Part shown: positions 10,734 to 20,718 of the stretch, piece after piece
Position numbering within the stretch: the first letter of the stretch is position 1
How the letters are laid out: each line of letters starts with the position of its first letter
NCBI GenBank assembly: GCA_049999805.1
Contig: JBNGIO010004579.1
Span: 27,641 to 91,640, forward strand
Direction of reading: 5' to 3'
Source: Folioceros fuciformis
Lineage: Eukaryota > Anthocerotophyta > Anthocerotopsida > Anthocerotales
DNA: 64,000 nucleotides
Notes under the pieces: model-generated
Told to the model about the DNA's origin: nothing
Databases searched by the model: none
What the model saw: the letters and a program-made list of their open reading frames with translations, nothing else
Program-made: the position numbers and the translations under genes

Positions 10734-11885
10734 TCACAAGACAATTTGACTAGCCATTGGATCAAGTATAAAAGGCGGCCCTATATGGGCATCACAATTC
10801 ATAGAACTCCATATATTTTTGGAGGTATGGTACGTGATAAGTCGAGTGATCATTTCTCCTGAAGTATCTTGCTTGTTACGGAAAGAAACATAAATACAAA
10901 TGTAAGGCTCTAAAACTTTGACAGCGCAGGCAAACTCGTTTACATTGCAAGACCTAAAAGACTCTTCCCAGAGTTTCAAGGGCATAGTGATCTCAGGTCC
11001 CGAATTGTCCACCTTCGAGATCGAGATGGTTCTGGAGGCACTCGAGACATGGACGCTGTAACGAGTCCCCGGAATCGGCGAGGCCACGGAACCGGGGCTT
11101 TGAATAGTCTGTCTCGGGATCAGAACCTGCCTGGCACAGAAGGACGGGGGAGCCGGGGTCCAGGTACCGGATCCCGATTCATATTCAAACCCTGCACCGT
11201 CGTGAATCAAGGCTCGTAGTAGGTAGCTGTTGGAAGCGAAATCCGCGTCCAATGTCAGATGCAACATTCTGCACACCAGGTTTCTGTTCATGTCCACCAC
11301 TCTACCCCGCTCGTAGGGTATGCCTGGCAGCTCCTTCCACTCTCTTGTCATAGCGTTCCAAATCACCAATGGTTCGAGGATCATCATATGCAATGGGGTG
11401 CCCCGACCCGCAGAGAAGCAGGCCAGGCCTCCTGATGCTGCACGCAGGTAAGGCGCGCAAGAGGAGAAAGGTAACTCCAAACTGACCAGGCTCCATCGTG
11501 GATCGAGATCTGGTGTTGTTACATTGCGGCCTACTGTGTCCGTCGCAGGACCTTGGATCGCTAGTGGAACTATGGAATTCCGCGTCCACTCCCGCAGGAA
11601 CACGGGGGACGACAGAAGCCGGTGCCAAGCTTTGCACACGGTATGACACCTTAGCACCGGGGCCAGAGGCAGCCATTCCAACACACTCTCCAACAATTCT
11701 GGAGGTAGATTTCTCCAAATTTTGTCATCCATCTCCACCGTACCACTGGCACTAGCACTGGAGTCGCTGGCCTTTGCACTAGAGTCGCTGACTCCAGCAC
11801 TGGAGTTGCTAGTCCTAGCACCCGAGTTCTCATCCGAGGGCACCCCCCAGGCATATTGCACCAAACAAAAATTTGCGGGCCGCAT
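10734..11885 (-). CDS. F-box protein (kelch/FBA-like C-terminal region)
   Basis: This single exon encodes 383 residues from the first ATG (11885). A second ATG at 11732 (MDDKIWRNLPPE) directly precedes the F-box and is an alternative start. The F-box lies at residues ~52-96 (IWRNLPPELLESVLEWLPLA ... VCKAWHRLLSSPVFLREW), the part that binds SKP1 in SCF ubiquitin ligases. The following ~280 residues have blade-like strings typical of plant F-box/kelch proteins (LVIWNAMTREWKELPGIP; GAGFEYESGSGTWTPAP), which recruit substrates. The leader between the two ATGs is a Ser/Ala/Thr-rich quasi-repeat (SDSSAKASDSSASASG). The substrate is unknown. The 3' end abuts the minisatellite block. Confidence 0.85.
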   Translation of the reverse strand: MRPANFCLVQYAWGVPSDENSGARTSNSSAGVSDSSAKASDSSASASGTVEMDDKIWRNLPPELLESVLEWLPLAPVLRCHTVCKAWHRLLSSPVFLREWTRNSIVPLAIQGPATDTVGRNVTTPDLDPRWSLVSLELPFSSCAPYLRAASGGLACFSAGRGTPLHMMILEPLVIWNAMTREWKELPGIPYERGRVVDMNRNLVCRMLHLTLDADFASNSYLLRALIHDGAGFEYESGSGTWTPAPPSFCARQVLIPRQTIQSPGSVASPIPGTRYSVHVSSASRTISISKVDNSGPEITMPLKLWEESFRSCNVNEFACAVKVLEPYICIYVSFRNKQDTSGEMITRLITYHTSKNIWSSMNCDAHIGPPFILDPMASQIVL

Positions 11886-12271
11886 CTTCAACTTCAACCT
11901 TTGTTGCCTGCAGGTGTACTTGTCAGTATGGCCTGGACAACAAAATTTGTAATAAGTCACCAACGATCAACGATGCAAGTTATCAATTCAAGCCGGGAAA
12001 TGAATTGCCCTGTGGAACAGAGGGGAGGACCTCTATTTAATAGCAAAAGGCAGCGCTAGTCCAGAGGCAGATCAGTACGAGAGACACTAAAATAAGTAGC
12101 CTTGCCTTGCATGAGAGACATGCAGCCGTGAATGTATCTTGCAGCTTAATGTCGGTGGTAGCTAAGAGAGGTTTGCTTTTGATAGCAGGAGAATCAGGCA
12201 GCTTTTTGGCCTAGAGGTACTGTCACTTCTAATTGTGTGTCTGCCTCGCCCTTGCTGATAGGGGGTGTTCC

Positions 12272-12387
12272 TAGTGCAGACCTTAGGGTGTTTCTAGTCC
12301 AGATCTTAGGGCGTCACTAGCCCAGACCTTACGATGTTACTAGCCCAGACCTTACGGTGTTACTGGTCCAGACCTCAGGCATGTTAC
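12272..12387. repeat. 23-24 bp tandem repeat, 5 copies
   Basis: Successive units read tagnncagaccttagggtgttnc with substitutions (tagtgcagacc, tagtccagatc, tagcccagacc twice, tggtccagacc). The array is short and diverged. Confidence 0.85.
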
Positions 12388-13194
12388 TTCATCACCTTGC
12401 AAACCTTGCATGGTCGTCTAAAGGTTCCAAACCTGGGTACGCACAGAAAAGGGAATGCTGCCTTCCCCCTCTGATCTCGAGTTAGCCCATCGATGAGCGA
12501 CACCTCTTTCACAAGAACTCGAAAAACCACTGCTCTTCTCTTCGACTTCTAATTGCTATCGCCGTATAATTTCCATCACACGTGTTGCACCAGGCTGTTC
12601 ACAACACAGTTAAGACTGTGCCATCAGGACTCCATTGCAGTGACGAGCTCTTCATCCAAACTCGATCGGCATGCACGGAGACTACTCGTACCCCTTGAGC
12701 ACAAGAACAATCCTTTCTCCCTCGATTTGACTTCTGTGCAGTGTGTTTCCTCGAGGTATTCCAAAGGTATGCTTCAAGGTAAGGCAAAGCTTGCCAAGGA
12801 GAAAACAATGCTGTCCTTGCTTCTCCTGTGCTGTCTCATGGCCCTTAGTTCAAGCTTCCTGGTAAGCAGGAGCTCAGGCTGATTTGTTCGTCCTTGAGAA
12901 CCTGGATGGGACATGAATGCTGGGGCCCCGTATTTTACACGGGATTGGTCTCCCTTTTGTACAAGTTGTGTGTCAACATTTCTTTTTTGTTGTCGGACGA
13001 CTCTCTGGATTTCTGGATTGGATCGGTGGACAAGGCAAAGGGAAAGGGATCCAACGGTGACAACAAAATCGCGCACGGCAACTGAAGGTACTTGAAGTTA
13101 CGCTGGACTGGTAGGTTCCAACCACAAAGGAGTAACATGGCGTCGAAGTAATGTTGGACAGTTAGGTTCCACCAAGAACGCCCTTGCCCACAAC

Positions 13195-13500
13195 AGTACC
13201 AGACATTCATTTGCATATCCTTGCCATCCAGAAGTTCCCAGGCCTTCCAATCGATGCACAGATCTGTACAAGCTCCAATTAAGCAATAAGTCGGAGGAGG
13301 TTGACTTGAACTACACCTTGAAAATGTAGCAGTTTAAGATATCTGCACATTCCTGTAAGTTCCAGGCTGAGAAGGAACTAGAGGAACAGGCATTCATCTG
13401 TCATACCCTTGGCACAAAGAAGCTGCCACGCCTTCCGATTGATGTACAGGCCCCAATCAAGTGTTAAGTTGGAAGAGGTTGGTTTGGACTACTTGTTCCA
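13195..13500. repeat. Diverged tandem duplication (~180-bp period)
   Basis: The segment near 13200-13315 (cattcatttgcatatccttg ... aagtcggaggaggttgac) recurs at about 13385-13495 (cattcatctgtcataccctt ... aagttggaagaggttggt) with many substitutions. It lies in the 3' flank of PPR-1. Confidence 0.6.
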
Positions 13501-13551
13501 TCTTCAATTGATTTAAACTGCATACAGGGCCCATCCTTGACTGCTTACTAC

Positions 13552-16206
13552 TCAATGCCTGTCACCACAGGAGCACGAGCCATCAACAAAACGGTGCACA
13601 CGGTGTGCATCTCTGACCACAATCTCCCGCCTTTCCAGCCTAGACATGATCTTTGTGCCGCTGTGGCAATCGTTACACATCCGGAGATTCTTGGTAACTA
13701 GCAAGGGTGTGCCATCTGGGGTTGCCAGCAGACCATATGCCAATGCCAATTTCTCAGCATGCCCACACAATGCGTCTTCCTTTTCCGCCTCTGACACCGC
13801 CTTCGTCACCAGCTCTGTGTGTGGCACATGGCCACCTTCCTCCTTCAGCCGCAAGTTCACGCTCATGAGCTTAGAAGATATGTCATCCCTTGCTTCTCCC
13901 ACTCTGAACTCGTGCACCTGGTTTTCTACTTCAATCCACGCCTTTGCAGGCTTCTTCTTGGCGCCTGCAAGCTTACGCAACTTTTCTATCTCCTGGGCAT
14001 CTGCCCATAGACCTGCGCTTGAGTACATCGTTGCCAAGAGTGCATACGCTGATGCATTTTCAGGCTCCAGGGCAATGACACGCTCAAAACAGCGTCGTCC
14101 GCGCTCCAGGTCACCATGGCTCTTGCAGGCACTGAGCAAGCAAATCCAACCCACAACCTTATCCTCAAATGGCATACTGCATAGCATGTCTTCCGCTTCG
14201 TCTAGATGACCAGAACGCCCAAGCAGATCCACCATGCAGACATAGTGAAGCGTTGTAGGTGCAATCCCACGGTCATCCACCATTATCTGGAAGAAACGCC
14301 GCCCCTCATCTACCTGGCCCAAATGACTACACGCCACCAAAAGGCATAGAAAAGTGGCACCATCTGGTTCGATGCCTTGTTCTTGCATCTTCCGGAAACA
14401 GTCGAGGGCCATTTTCCCATCATTTTGTTGAGCACAGCCTTTAAGAAGCGCCGTCCATGTTGCCACATCCCTCGTAGGCAGCCTGTCAAACACTGCGCAA
14501 GCCTCCTCTAATCTCCCACACTTGACATACATATCCACCAGGCAGTTGCCAATGACCAAGTCAGGCTCCAGTCCTTGTTCGTTGATCTCAGCGTGAACCT
14601 GCCTACCTTGATTGAGAGCGCCCACACTGGCACAGGCTTGAAGGAGGCAGACGAATGTCACATTATTTGCAAGAGTGAGGCCCTCCTTTCGCATGTCGGC
14701 ATACAGGCTGAGGGCTTCTTGCCCAAGGCCATTTTGAGCATATGCTGCAATCATGGTAGTCCACAGCACCACATCTCTGGTGCACAGCCCGTCGAACACA
14801 CGCCGTGCAATCTCCAAGCTCCCACATTTGGCATACATATCAACCAAGCAGCTGCCGATAACCACATCACCCTCCAGTCCCCGTTCCTTAATCTGCCCAT
14901 GAAGCTCCATTCCCTGTTGCAAGTCTCGGATGCTAGCACAGGCCCGGATGAGGGAGGCAAACGTAGAAGGACTGGGCATGGTGCACTCCTGTTCCATTCG
15001 AGCATGAAGACCAAGAGCTTCCCTACCCAGGCCATGCTCGACATATCCTGTCAGCATGGCATTCCACGTTGCCACATCTTTGTGAGGCATTGTGTCGAAC
15101 ACTCTCTGAGCGTCCTCCACACTTTCACACTTTGCATACATCTCTATAAGGCAATTACCCACAACCACATCCGCTGTTACTCCACTTTCTTGAATGTGAA
15201 CATGAAGCTGCTTGCCGCGATGTAGATCTCTCACAAGGCCACAAGCTTTCAAAACGCTGGCAAACGTGAAATCATCCGGAGTTACACCCTCATGTAGCAT
15301 ACTTGCATATAAGCTCAGAGCTTCTTGACCAAACCCATGCTCCGCATATCCTGAAATCATGGCCGTCCAGGTGACCACATTCCTCTGGGACAAGCTGTTG
15401 AAGACCCCGCGTGCTTCATCCAGCTCCCCACATTTCGCATACATGTCTACCAGACAGCTACCGACGAATACATCCGGGACATCGCCACTTCGCAGAATAT
15501 CAGCATGTACATTCTTCCCAGAAGCTAGATCGCCTGCAATAGAACACACCTTCAGGACTACCACATACACATAGTTGTTGGGTTTGATGCCCGACGTCCG
15601 CATCCGATGATACAGTTCTACAGCCTGGGTGAACTGGCCATGCTCAGCAAAACCTGAGATGATGGAATGCCACATGAACATGTCTGGTGCAGTAACAACC
15701 GAAAATACCTGCATTGCTTCCTCCAGTTTCCCATGAGAGGCATACATGCGAATGATGTGGTTAGCCAGGAACGTGTTCGACTCATACCCACTTCTAAGAG
15801 AGAGGGCATGCACACGCTTGCCAAGATCCAAATTCCTGTCTGCGATACACCTCTTGAGAACACGATAGAAGTGAGTGTGGGAAACGAACGCCGATCGCTG
15901 CACCACTAGGTCCAACGCCTCAACCACATCACAGAGCCTTCCCTCCTCAAAAAATCCCCTCAAGGAAAGATCCAGCTGCTCCGGCTCCAGGTCCTTGCCA
16001 CCACCTCCCTTAACCCTAACCTTGATCCTTGGTGCCTGGCCTCGCTGCACACTAGCCAAGGCACTCACCCAGGGATTGTGCCCGACAGATGTGACCTTGG
16101 TAGCCGCACCAGCTGTGGCAAACGGTCTGGAAATAGTCTTGCAGCCCTCTCCAGAAAGCAGGAGCAGCAATCGAAGCCAAGTCACCATACCGCCCCGGCC
16201 TCTCAT
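13552..16206 (-). CDS. PPR-1: PLS-class PPR protein with DYW:KP domain ending DRH
   Basis: This intronless frame encodes 884 residues from an ATG at 16206. The leader (VTWLRLLLLLSGEG, then Arg/Ser/Ala-rich) looks like an organelle presequence. PLS repeat triplets fill residues ~95-700, for example [20 protein letters not shown] and [21 protein letters not shown]+ motifs follow, then a 135-residue DYW-like domain from ~750. At the position of the usual PG box the sequence reads KKKPAKAWIEV, that is KP. The deaminase signature is complete: [13 protein letters not shown] (HxE, His ~816) and NLRMCNDCH (CxxC, ~844-847). The chain ends CSCGDRH, not DYW. PPR repeats read organelle RNA one base per repeat and DYW domains edit it. 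KP-type domains are linked to U-to-C conversion. PPR-1 diverges from PPR-2. Confidence 0.93.
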   Translation of the reverse strand: MRGRGGMVTWLRLLLLLSGEGCKTISRPFATAGAATKVTSVGHNPWVSALASVQRGQAPRIKVRVKGGGGKDLEPEQLDLSLRGFFEEGRLCDVVEALDLVVQRSAFVSHTHFYRVLKRCIADRNLDLGKRVHALSLRSGYESNTFLANHIIRMYASHGKLEEAMQVFSVVTAPDMFMWHSIISGFAEHGQFTQAVELYHRMRTSGIKPNNYVYVVVLKVCSIAGDLASGKNVHADILRSGDVPDVFVGSCLVDMYAKCGELDEARGVFNSLSQRNVVTWTAMISGYAEHGFGQEALSLYASMLHEGVTPDDFTFASVLKACGLVRDLHRGKQLHVHIQESGVTADVVVGNCLIEMYAKCESVEDAQRVFDTMPHKDVATWNAMLTGYVEHGLGREALGLHARMEQECTMPSPSTFASLIRACASIRDLQQGMELHGQIKERGLEGDVVIGSCLVDMYAKCGSLEIARRVFDGLCTRDVVLWTTMIAAYAQNGLGQEALSLYADMRKEGLTLANNVTFVCLLQACASVGALNQGRQVHAEINEQGLEPDLVIGNCLVDMYVKCGRLEEACAVFDRLPTRDVATWTALLKGCAQQNDGKMALDCFRKMQEQGIEPDGATFLCLLVACSHLGQVDEGRRFFQIMVDDRGIAPTTLHYVCMVDLLGRSGHLDEAEDMLCSMPFEDKVVGWICLLSACKSHGDLERGRRCFERVIALEPENASAYALLATMYSSAGLWADAQEIEKLRKLAGAKKKPAKAWIEVENQVHEFRVGEARDDISSKLMSVNLRLKEEGGHVPHTELVTKAVSEAEKEDALCGHAEKLALAYGLLATPDGTPLLVTKNLRMCNDCHSGTKIMSRLERREIVVRDAHRVHRFVDGSCSCGDRH

Positions 16207-16729
16207 GGGAGGCGTCCGGGGTCCAATTCATGAACCCGAGATATACGTCGGACGATGCCGTCTTCAACTTGGTCCCTGATGTGGCTTGCCTCACCTGGAG
16301 TTCATCCCGCAGAACAGGCAAGATGAAGGTGGTACAGAAGATCTGAACCGTGCTGCCATTGCTGACTACTCGCAGAACTCTCCTGCTGGCATTTACGGAT
16401 CTCAAAGCTGCACAGAACTACGAGCTGGTGTTCACTACAAGCCATGGAAGCTCGTTAGCTCAGAAGCTTGCTATCAAACAAGGTGCACGACCCACACCAA
16501 GATGCCCAAAGATCTGCAGGGGAGTCAGTAACTCCTTTCCCTTGCATTCATCCAACGAAACAAGCACAAACAATCTGCGTACAAGCCTCATATCAGCACC
16601 AGCACTGCGGGGTATTAGGAAAGGAAACTCCATCGCCCAGATGGCGACAAGGACGGGATATCCGCTTTGATTTTGTCGCATTCCATTCATCACGATCGAA
16701 CCCGGTGGGAGGCGTCTCGGCAGCGGAGC
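16207..16729. promoter_or_regulatory. Bidirectional spacer between PPR-1 and PPR-2
   Basis: The 523 bp lie between divergent ATGs and must hold both promoters and leaders. No clear TATA box or other element was picked out. The plus-strand frame is open upstream to 16667, but only from a TTG. Confidence 0.4.
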
Positions 16730-19700
16730 ATGGCCATGGCATTGGCCAAAGTGTTGCCATGCCCTGTTTCACAGCCGACGTTGGGTCACCAGCTGGATCA
16801 GCATCCGAGCTGCGGATTTTGCCATACCGACAAGCGACGCTGCGTTCCATCTGAGACGGGAGTGTGCAGGGCCTACACCCGGCAGCAGGCCCTTGAGGCT
16901 GCAGAGACCGGGGAGGAGCGGCTGTGGCACCAATTCTTCGTGGATCCCAGGCAATGGTGGGACAACAGGGCGGACAAGCCCAGTCCCCGCCATCCCGACT
17001 TCAGGCACAAGGTATCCAGGCAGGTGCTGTGGCTCAATAGCCGGCTGAAGCCGGAATGGGTGGATTCGCAGCTGGCCAAGTGGGATGCAGGTGCAGGGGA
17101 TGGGGAAAAGGAGGCAATGGTGGAGAGGCTGAGCAGGATATGCGAGGATGCGGAGCTGAGCGATGCTGTGGAAGCCTTGAACGTCCTGGTGCTGCGGGGA
17201 TGTCGCATACCTGACTCTGTTCTGTATCGTTTGCTGAAGAGGTGCTCGGGAGAGAAGGACCTGGTGCTGGGTAGGAAAGTGCATTCCATTGCCAGAAATG
17301 GCGGGTACGAGAGCGACGCATTCGTGGCAACTCACATTTTGGGGATGTATGCTGCTCATGGCAAGCTGGAGGACGCAGTGCAGGTATTCGGGAAAGTGCA
17401 GGTACCCAATGCCTACATGTGGTCTTCCATCATTCTGGCACATGCCCGGCTGGGACGGCCTTCGGAGGCCATCGGCTTTTACAGGCAGATGCGGAACTCG
17501 GGCGTGAAGCCGGACAACCACATCTTTGTGGCAGTTCTGAAGGCGTGCGCATCTGCCACGGACTTGGTTGCAGGCAAAGAGGTGCATATTGATATTTTGG
17601 GCAGTGATGTCAAGTGTAATACCTTCGTTGGCAGCAGCCTGGTGAACATGTATGCCAAATGCGGGAGCTTGGAGGAGGCTCGCACCGTTTTCGATGCACT
17701 GGCCACAAAGACGGTGGTTACATGGAATGCTGTGATTGCAGGCTACGCCCAACAGGGTCATCGGGAAGAAGTTTTTCATTTGTACGATAGGATGCAAATT
17801 GATGGCTTACAAGCCAATAAGGTTACATTCGTGTGCTTACTCCAGTCGTGTGCTACTTTGGAAGCTTTGAATCAAGGGAAGCATCTTCACACAGAGATTC
17901 AGCAAAGAGGACTAGATACTGATCTAGTTGTGGGCAATTGCTTGGTGGACATGTATTCTAAATGTGGTAGCGTGGAGGATGCTCGCAGAGTTTTTGACCA
18001 TCTACCCACGAGAGACGTGGTGACATGGACTGCGTTGATCTGGGGATATGCAAATCAAGGAATGGCTCAAGAAGCTCTAAGTCTGTATGCTAGTATGCAG
18101 CAGGAGAGCCTGATCTTGGGTGATCGAGTTACGTATGTGTGCCTGCTGAAAGCTTGTGCCAGCATCGGGGCCCTGCATCAGGGGAGGCAGCTTCATATGC
18201 AGATTGAGCTGGAAGGGCTTGCAACTGATGTTGGTATAGGTAACTGCCTGGTGGACATGTACTCTAAATGCGGGAGCGTAGGAGATGCTCGCCAAGTGTT
18301 TGATTGTTTGCCCACGAAAGATGTGGTGACATGGAATGCCATGATTGCAGGATATTCTCAGCGTGGGCTTGGTAAAGACGCGCTTGATCTGTATGACAGG
18401 ATGCAGCTGTTGGGTTTGACTCCAGCCGACCGTATTACGTTTCTCTGCCTCCTTCAAGCATGTGCCAGTGTGGGAGCATTGCATCAGGGGAAGCAGCTTC
18501 ATGCACAGATCCGTGATAGGGGGCTGGAAGCCGATCCTTCTGTCTGCAGCAGTCTGGTGGGCATGTATGCCAAATGTGGAAGCTTGGGGGATGCTCGTGC
18601 TTTGTTTTCCGAATTGCCAACAAGAGACCTGGTGACGTGGAATGCCATGATTGCTGGATACACTCAGCAGGGGCTCGGTCGTGAAGCTTTAGCTCTGTAT
18701 GCCAGTATGCAGCAGGAGGGCACCACCCCCAATCACCTGACATTTGTGTCCATCCTTCAAGCGTGTGCCAGTGTGGGAGCGTTGCATTATGGGAGGGAGC
18801 TTCAGGCACAGATTCAAAAACTGGGCTTAGAAGGTAATGTAATGGTTGGAAACTGCACGGTGGACATGTACTCTAAGTGTGGGAGCCTGGAGGAAGCTCG
18901 CCGAGCAGTTGACAGGATGCCCGTACGGGATGTGGTTACATGGAGTGCTCTGCTCAACGGCTATGCCGAACATGGCGATTGCCAAAAGGCAAAGCAGTGC
19001 TTTGATGAGATGTGTCAGCAGGGCGTGGAGCCTAATGAGTCCACCTTTGTCTCCCTACTTGTGGCATGCAGTCACGCAGGTCTGGTGGAGGAGGGCCAGC
19101 GGTACTTCAAAATGATGGTGGAGGACCACGGGATTTTACCCACAGACGATCACTACAACTGCATGGTGGACCTTCTTGGGAGATCAGGGCACCTGGATGA
19201 AGCGGAGTCGTTTCTGCAGAGTGAGCCATTCCAGAACCGTGTGGTGGGCTGGACTTCACTGCTGAGTGCCTGTAAGAACCATGGTGATGCAGAGCGTGGA
19301 AGGCGATGTTTCGAGCATCTTACAGAACTGGAACCTGGAAACGCCTCAGCATATGTCTTATTGGGTACCATCTACGCGAATGCTGGCAGGTGGGAAGACG
19401 TGGGCACAATCGAGAGGCTTAGAAAGTCGTCACGGGCCTGGAAGAAGGCGGCGAAGGTGTGCATCGAAGTCCAGCACGAGGTGCACGAGTTTACTGTGGG
19501 GGAGGAGAGGGCTGACATCTCAGAGAAGCTCAGGAGTGTGAGCAAGAGGCTGAAGGAGCAAGGTGGGCATGTGCCGCAAACTCAGTTGGTGCTGAGATCA
19601 GTATCCGAACAGGAGAAGCAAGATGCCTTATGTGGCCATGCAGAGAAGCTGGCCTTGGCGTATGGACTCCTGAACACTCCTGATGGCACTCCTTTGCTAG

Positions 19701-19846
19701 TCACTAAAAACCTTCGAATGTGCGACGACTGCCATAGCAGCACCAAGATCATGTCCCGCCTTGAACAGCGAGAGATTATAGTTCGAGATGCACACCGTGT
19801 GCACCGTTTCCTGGATGGAACGTGTTCATGTGGGGACAGACATTGA
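16730..19846 (+). CDS. PPR-2: OSB-type PDF motif + PLS PPR tract + DYW:KP domain ending DRH
   Basis: This intronless gene encodes 1038 residues. The ATG at 16730 was chosen because its context (gagcATGgcc) and following residues match PPR-3. Residues ~63-117 read GEERLWHQFFVDPRQWWDNR, then PRHPDFRHK, LWLNSRLKPEWVDSQLAKWD. This matches the PDF motif of plant organellar single-strand-DNA-binding (OSB) proteins: LW-FF-P-WWDNR-K-P-PDFKHK-LWL. A small Cys cluster (CGFCHTDKRRC) precedes it. Then come about seven PLS triplets, E/E+ motifs and a DYW-like domain whose PG-box position reads WKKAAKVCIEV, with [22 protein letters not shown] and the end CSCGDRH. Known: OSB proteins bind organellar ssDNA and PPR-DYW proteins edit organellar RNA. 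Inferred: this is an editing factor with an added single-strand-binding module. It converges on PPR-3. Confidence 0.92.
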   Translation: MAMALAKVLPCPVSQPTLGHQLDQHPSCGFCHTDKRRCVPSETGVCRAYTRQQALEAAETGEERLWHQFFVDPRQWWDNRADKPSPRHPDFRHKVSRQVLWLNSRLKPEWVDSQLAKWDAGAGDGEKEAMVERLSRICEDAELSDAVEALNVLVLRGCRIPDSVLYRLLKRCSGEKDLVLGRKVHSIARNGGYESDAFVATHILGMYAAHGKLEDAVQVFGKVQVPNAYMWSSIILAHARLGRPSEAIGFYRQMRNSGVKPDNHIFVAVLKACASATDLVAGKEVHIDILGSDVKCNTFVGSSLVNMYAKCGSLEEARTVFDALATKTVVTWNAVIAGYAQQGHREEVFHLYDRMQIDGLQANKVTFVCLLQSCATLEALNQGKHLHTEIQQRGLDTDLVVGNCLVDMYSKCGSVEDARRVFDHLPTRDVVTWTALIWGYANQGMAQEALSLYASMQQESLILGDRVTYVCLLKACASIGALHQGRQLHMQIELEGLATDVGIGNCLVDMYSKCGSVGDARQVFDCLPTKDVVTWNAMIAGYSQRGLGKDALDLYDRMQLLGLTPADRITFLCLLQACASVGALHQGKQLHAQIRDRGLEADPSVCSSLVGMYAKCGSLGDARALFSELPTRDLVTWNAMIAGYTQQGLGREALALYASMQQEGTTPNHLTFVSILQACASVGALHYGRELQAQIQKLGLEGNVMVGNCTVDMYSKCGSLEEARRAVDRMPVRDVVTWSALLNGYAEHGDCQKAKQCFDEMCQQGVEPNESTFVSLLVACSHAGLVEEGQRYFKMMVEDHGILPTDDHYNCMVDLLGRSGHLDEAESFLQSEPFQNRVVGWTSLLSACKNHGDAERGRRCFEHLTELEPGNASAYVLLGTIYANAGRWEDVGTIERLRKSSRAWKKAAKVCIEVQHEVHEFTVGEERADISEKLRSVSKRLKEQGGHVPQTQLVLRSVSEQEKQDALCGHAEKLALAYGLLNTPDGTPLLVTKNLRMCDDCHSSTKIMSRLEQREIIVRDAHRVHRFLDGTCSCGDRH

Positions 19847-20718
19847 CTGGCAAATGCACGTCCGCACGAAGATGTGGCTTGTCCGCCCTTCATCCAAGGT
19901 TGATATCTCAGCGCGCGTTCTTCCAACTCTCTTTTAGCCTCCACTTCGCAGACTGAAGGAACAAAGGGCAGGGAGGAAGGAACGCTCACTGAAAGGGGTA
20001 GAGTCGGTCCGACCCCCATTAGAGCCAGACGGTATGCAACTGCATCCAGGCCTCCTTGGTTCCGAGACGCTCGCCGAAGGCCAAGCACCTGATAGCCAAA
20101 GGGCCAACACAATCCATGGATGCCTGCGCGTTTTCCGAACGGTATGTGTCCGCCGTGGCACAAAGGGTCAATCAGTTCTTCCGACTCCCCTAGCCCATTG
20201 CATAATGTGCCAGGTTTGCGAATTTCCTCATAGGTGACTGTAGAAACATGAGTGGCTGCCTTGCTTGGAGATGCCGAGATCCGCGACCTTCGCATTCAGG
20301 TCCGGTCGTGGATGGTATTTGAGAGACAAAGATGGACAAAGACGATGGCCTTGCTTCCACCTTATCGGAGGGAGTTCTTCCCTCCCGCCTTAGAGATGGT
20401 CCTTGAGTGTGTCAATTGTGGACGAATTCGAAGACGAGGATAGCACTTCTGTCATCCACGGGACACCCCGACAACTTCACTCCCGACAGAATCCTGACCT
20501 TTTTGACAAATTGCTGCGCGAGGTCAAGGGAGCTTCTCTGTTGCTCACCCTTAGTGTGCCGTGCCGTCAGCGAGCTGTCCAGAGTAGAACCCTACCGAAA
20601 CCGCCGACTCCGTGACTGGGAGACGGCAAGAAGTGTGCTTGCCTTGGCGTACAAGTGTGCTGTACACTCGCCTTACTTGTTGTACGCTTCGCCCAACCGG
20701 CAGGAAGGCTTGGTCATA
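19847..20718. other. Convergent spacer between PPR-2 and PPR-3
   Basis: About 870 bp between two facing stop codons. Frames crossing the region have no domain and are not supported. It presumably contains two 3' UTRs. Confidence 0.5.

Larger units (their letters stand above)
11886..13551. other. Intergenic region upstream of the F-box gene, no recognised gene
   Basis: No frame here shows a domain or convincing codon structure. It contains the F-box promoter on the left and the 3' flank of PPR-1 on the right, plus two small repeat tracts listed separately. Confidence 0.5.

Noticed and set aside
16667-16729. N-terminal extension of PPR-2 upstream of 16730
   Set aside because: The frame is open but begins at TTG. 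The first ATG matches the PPR-3 start in context and following residues.
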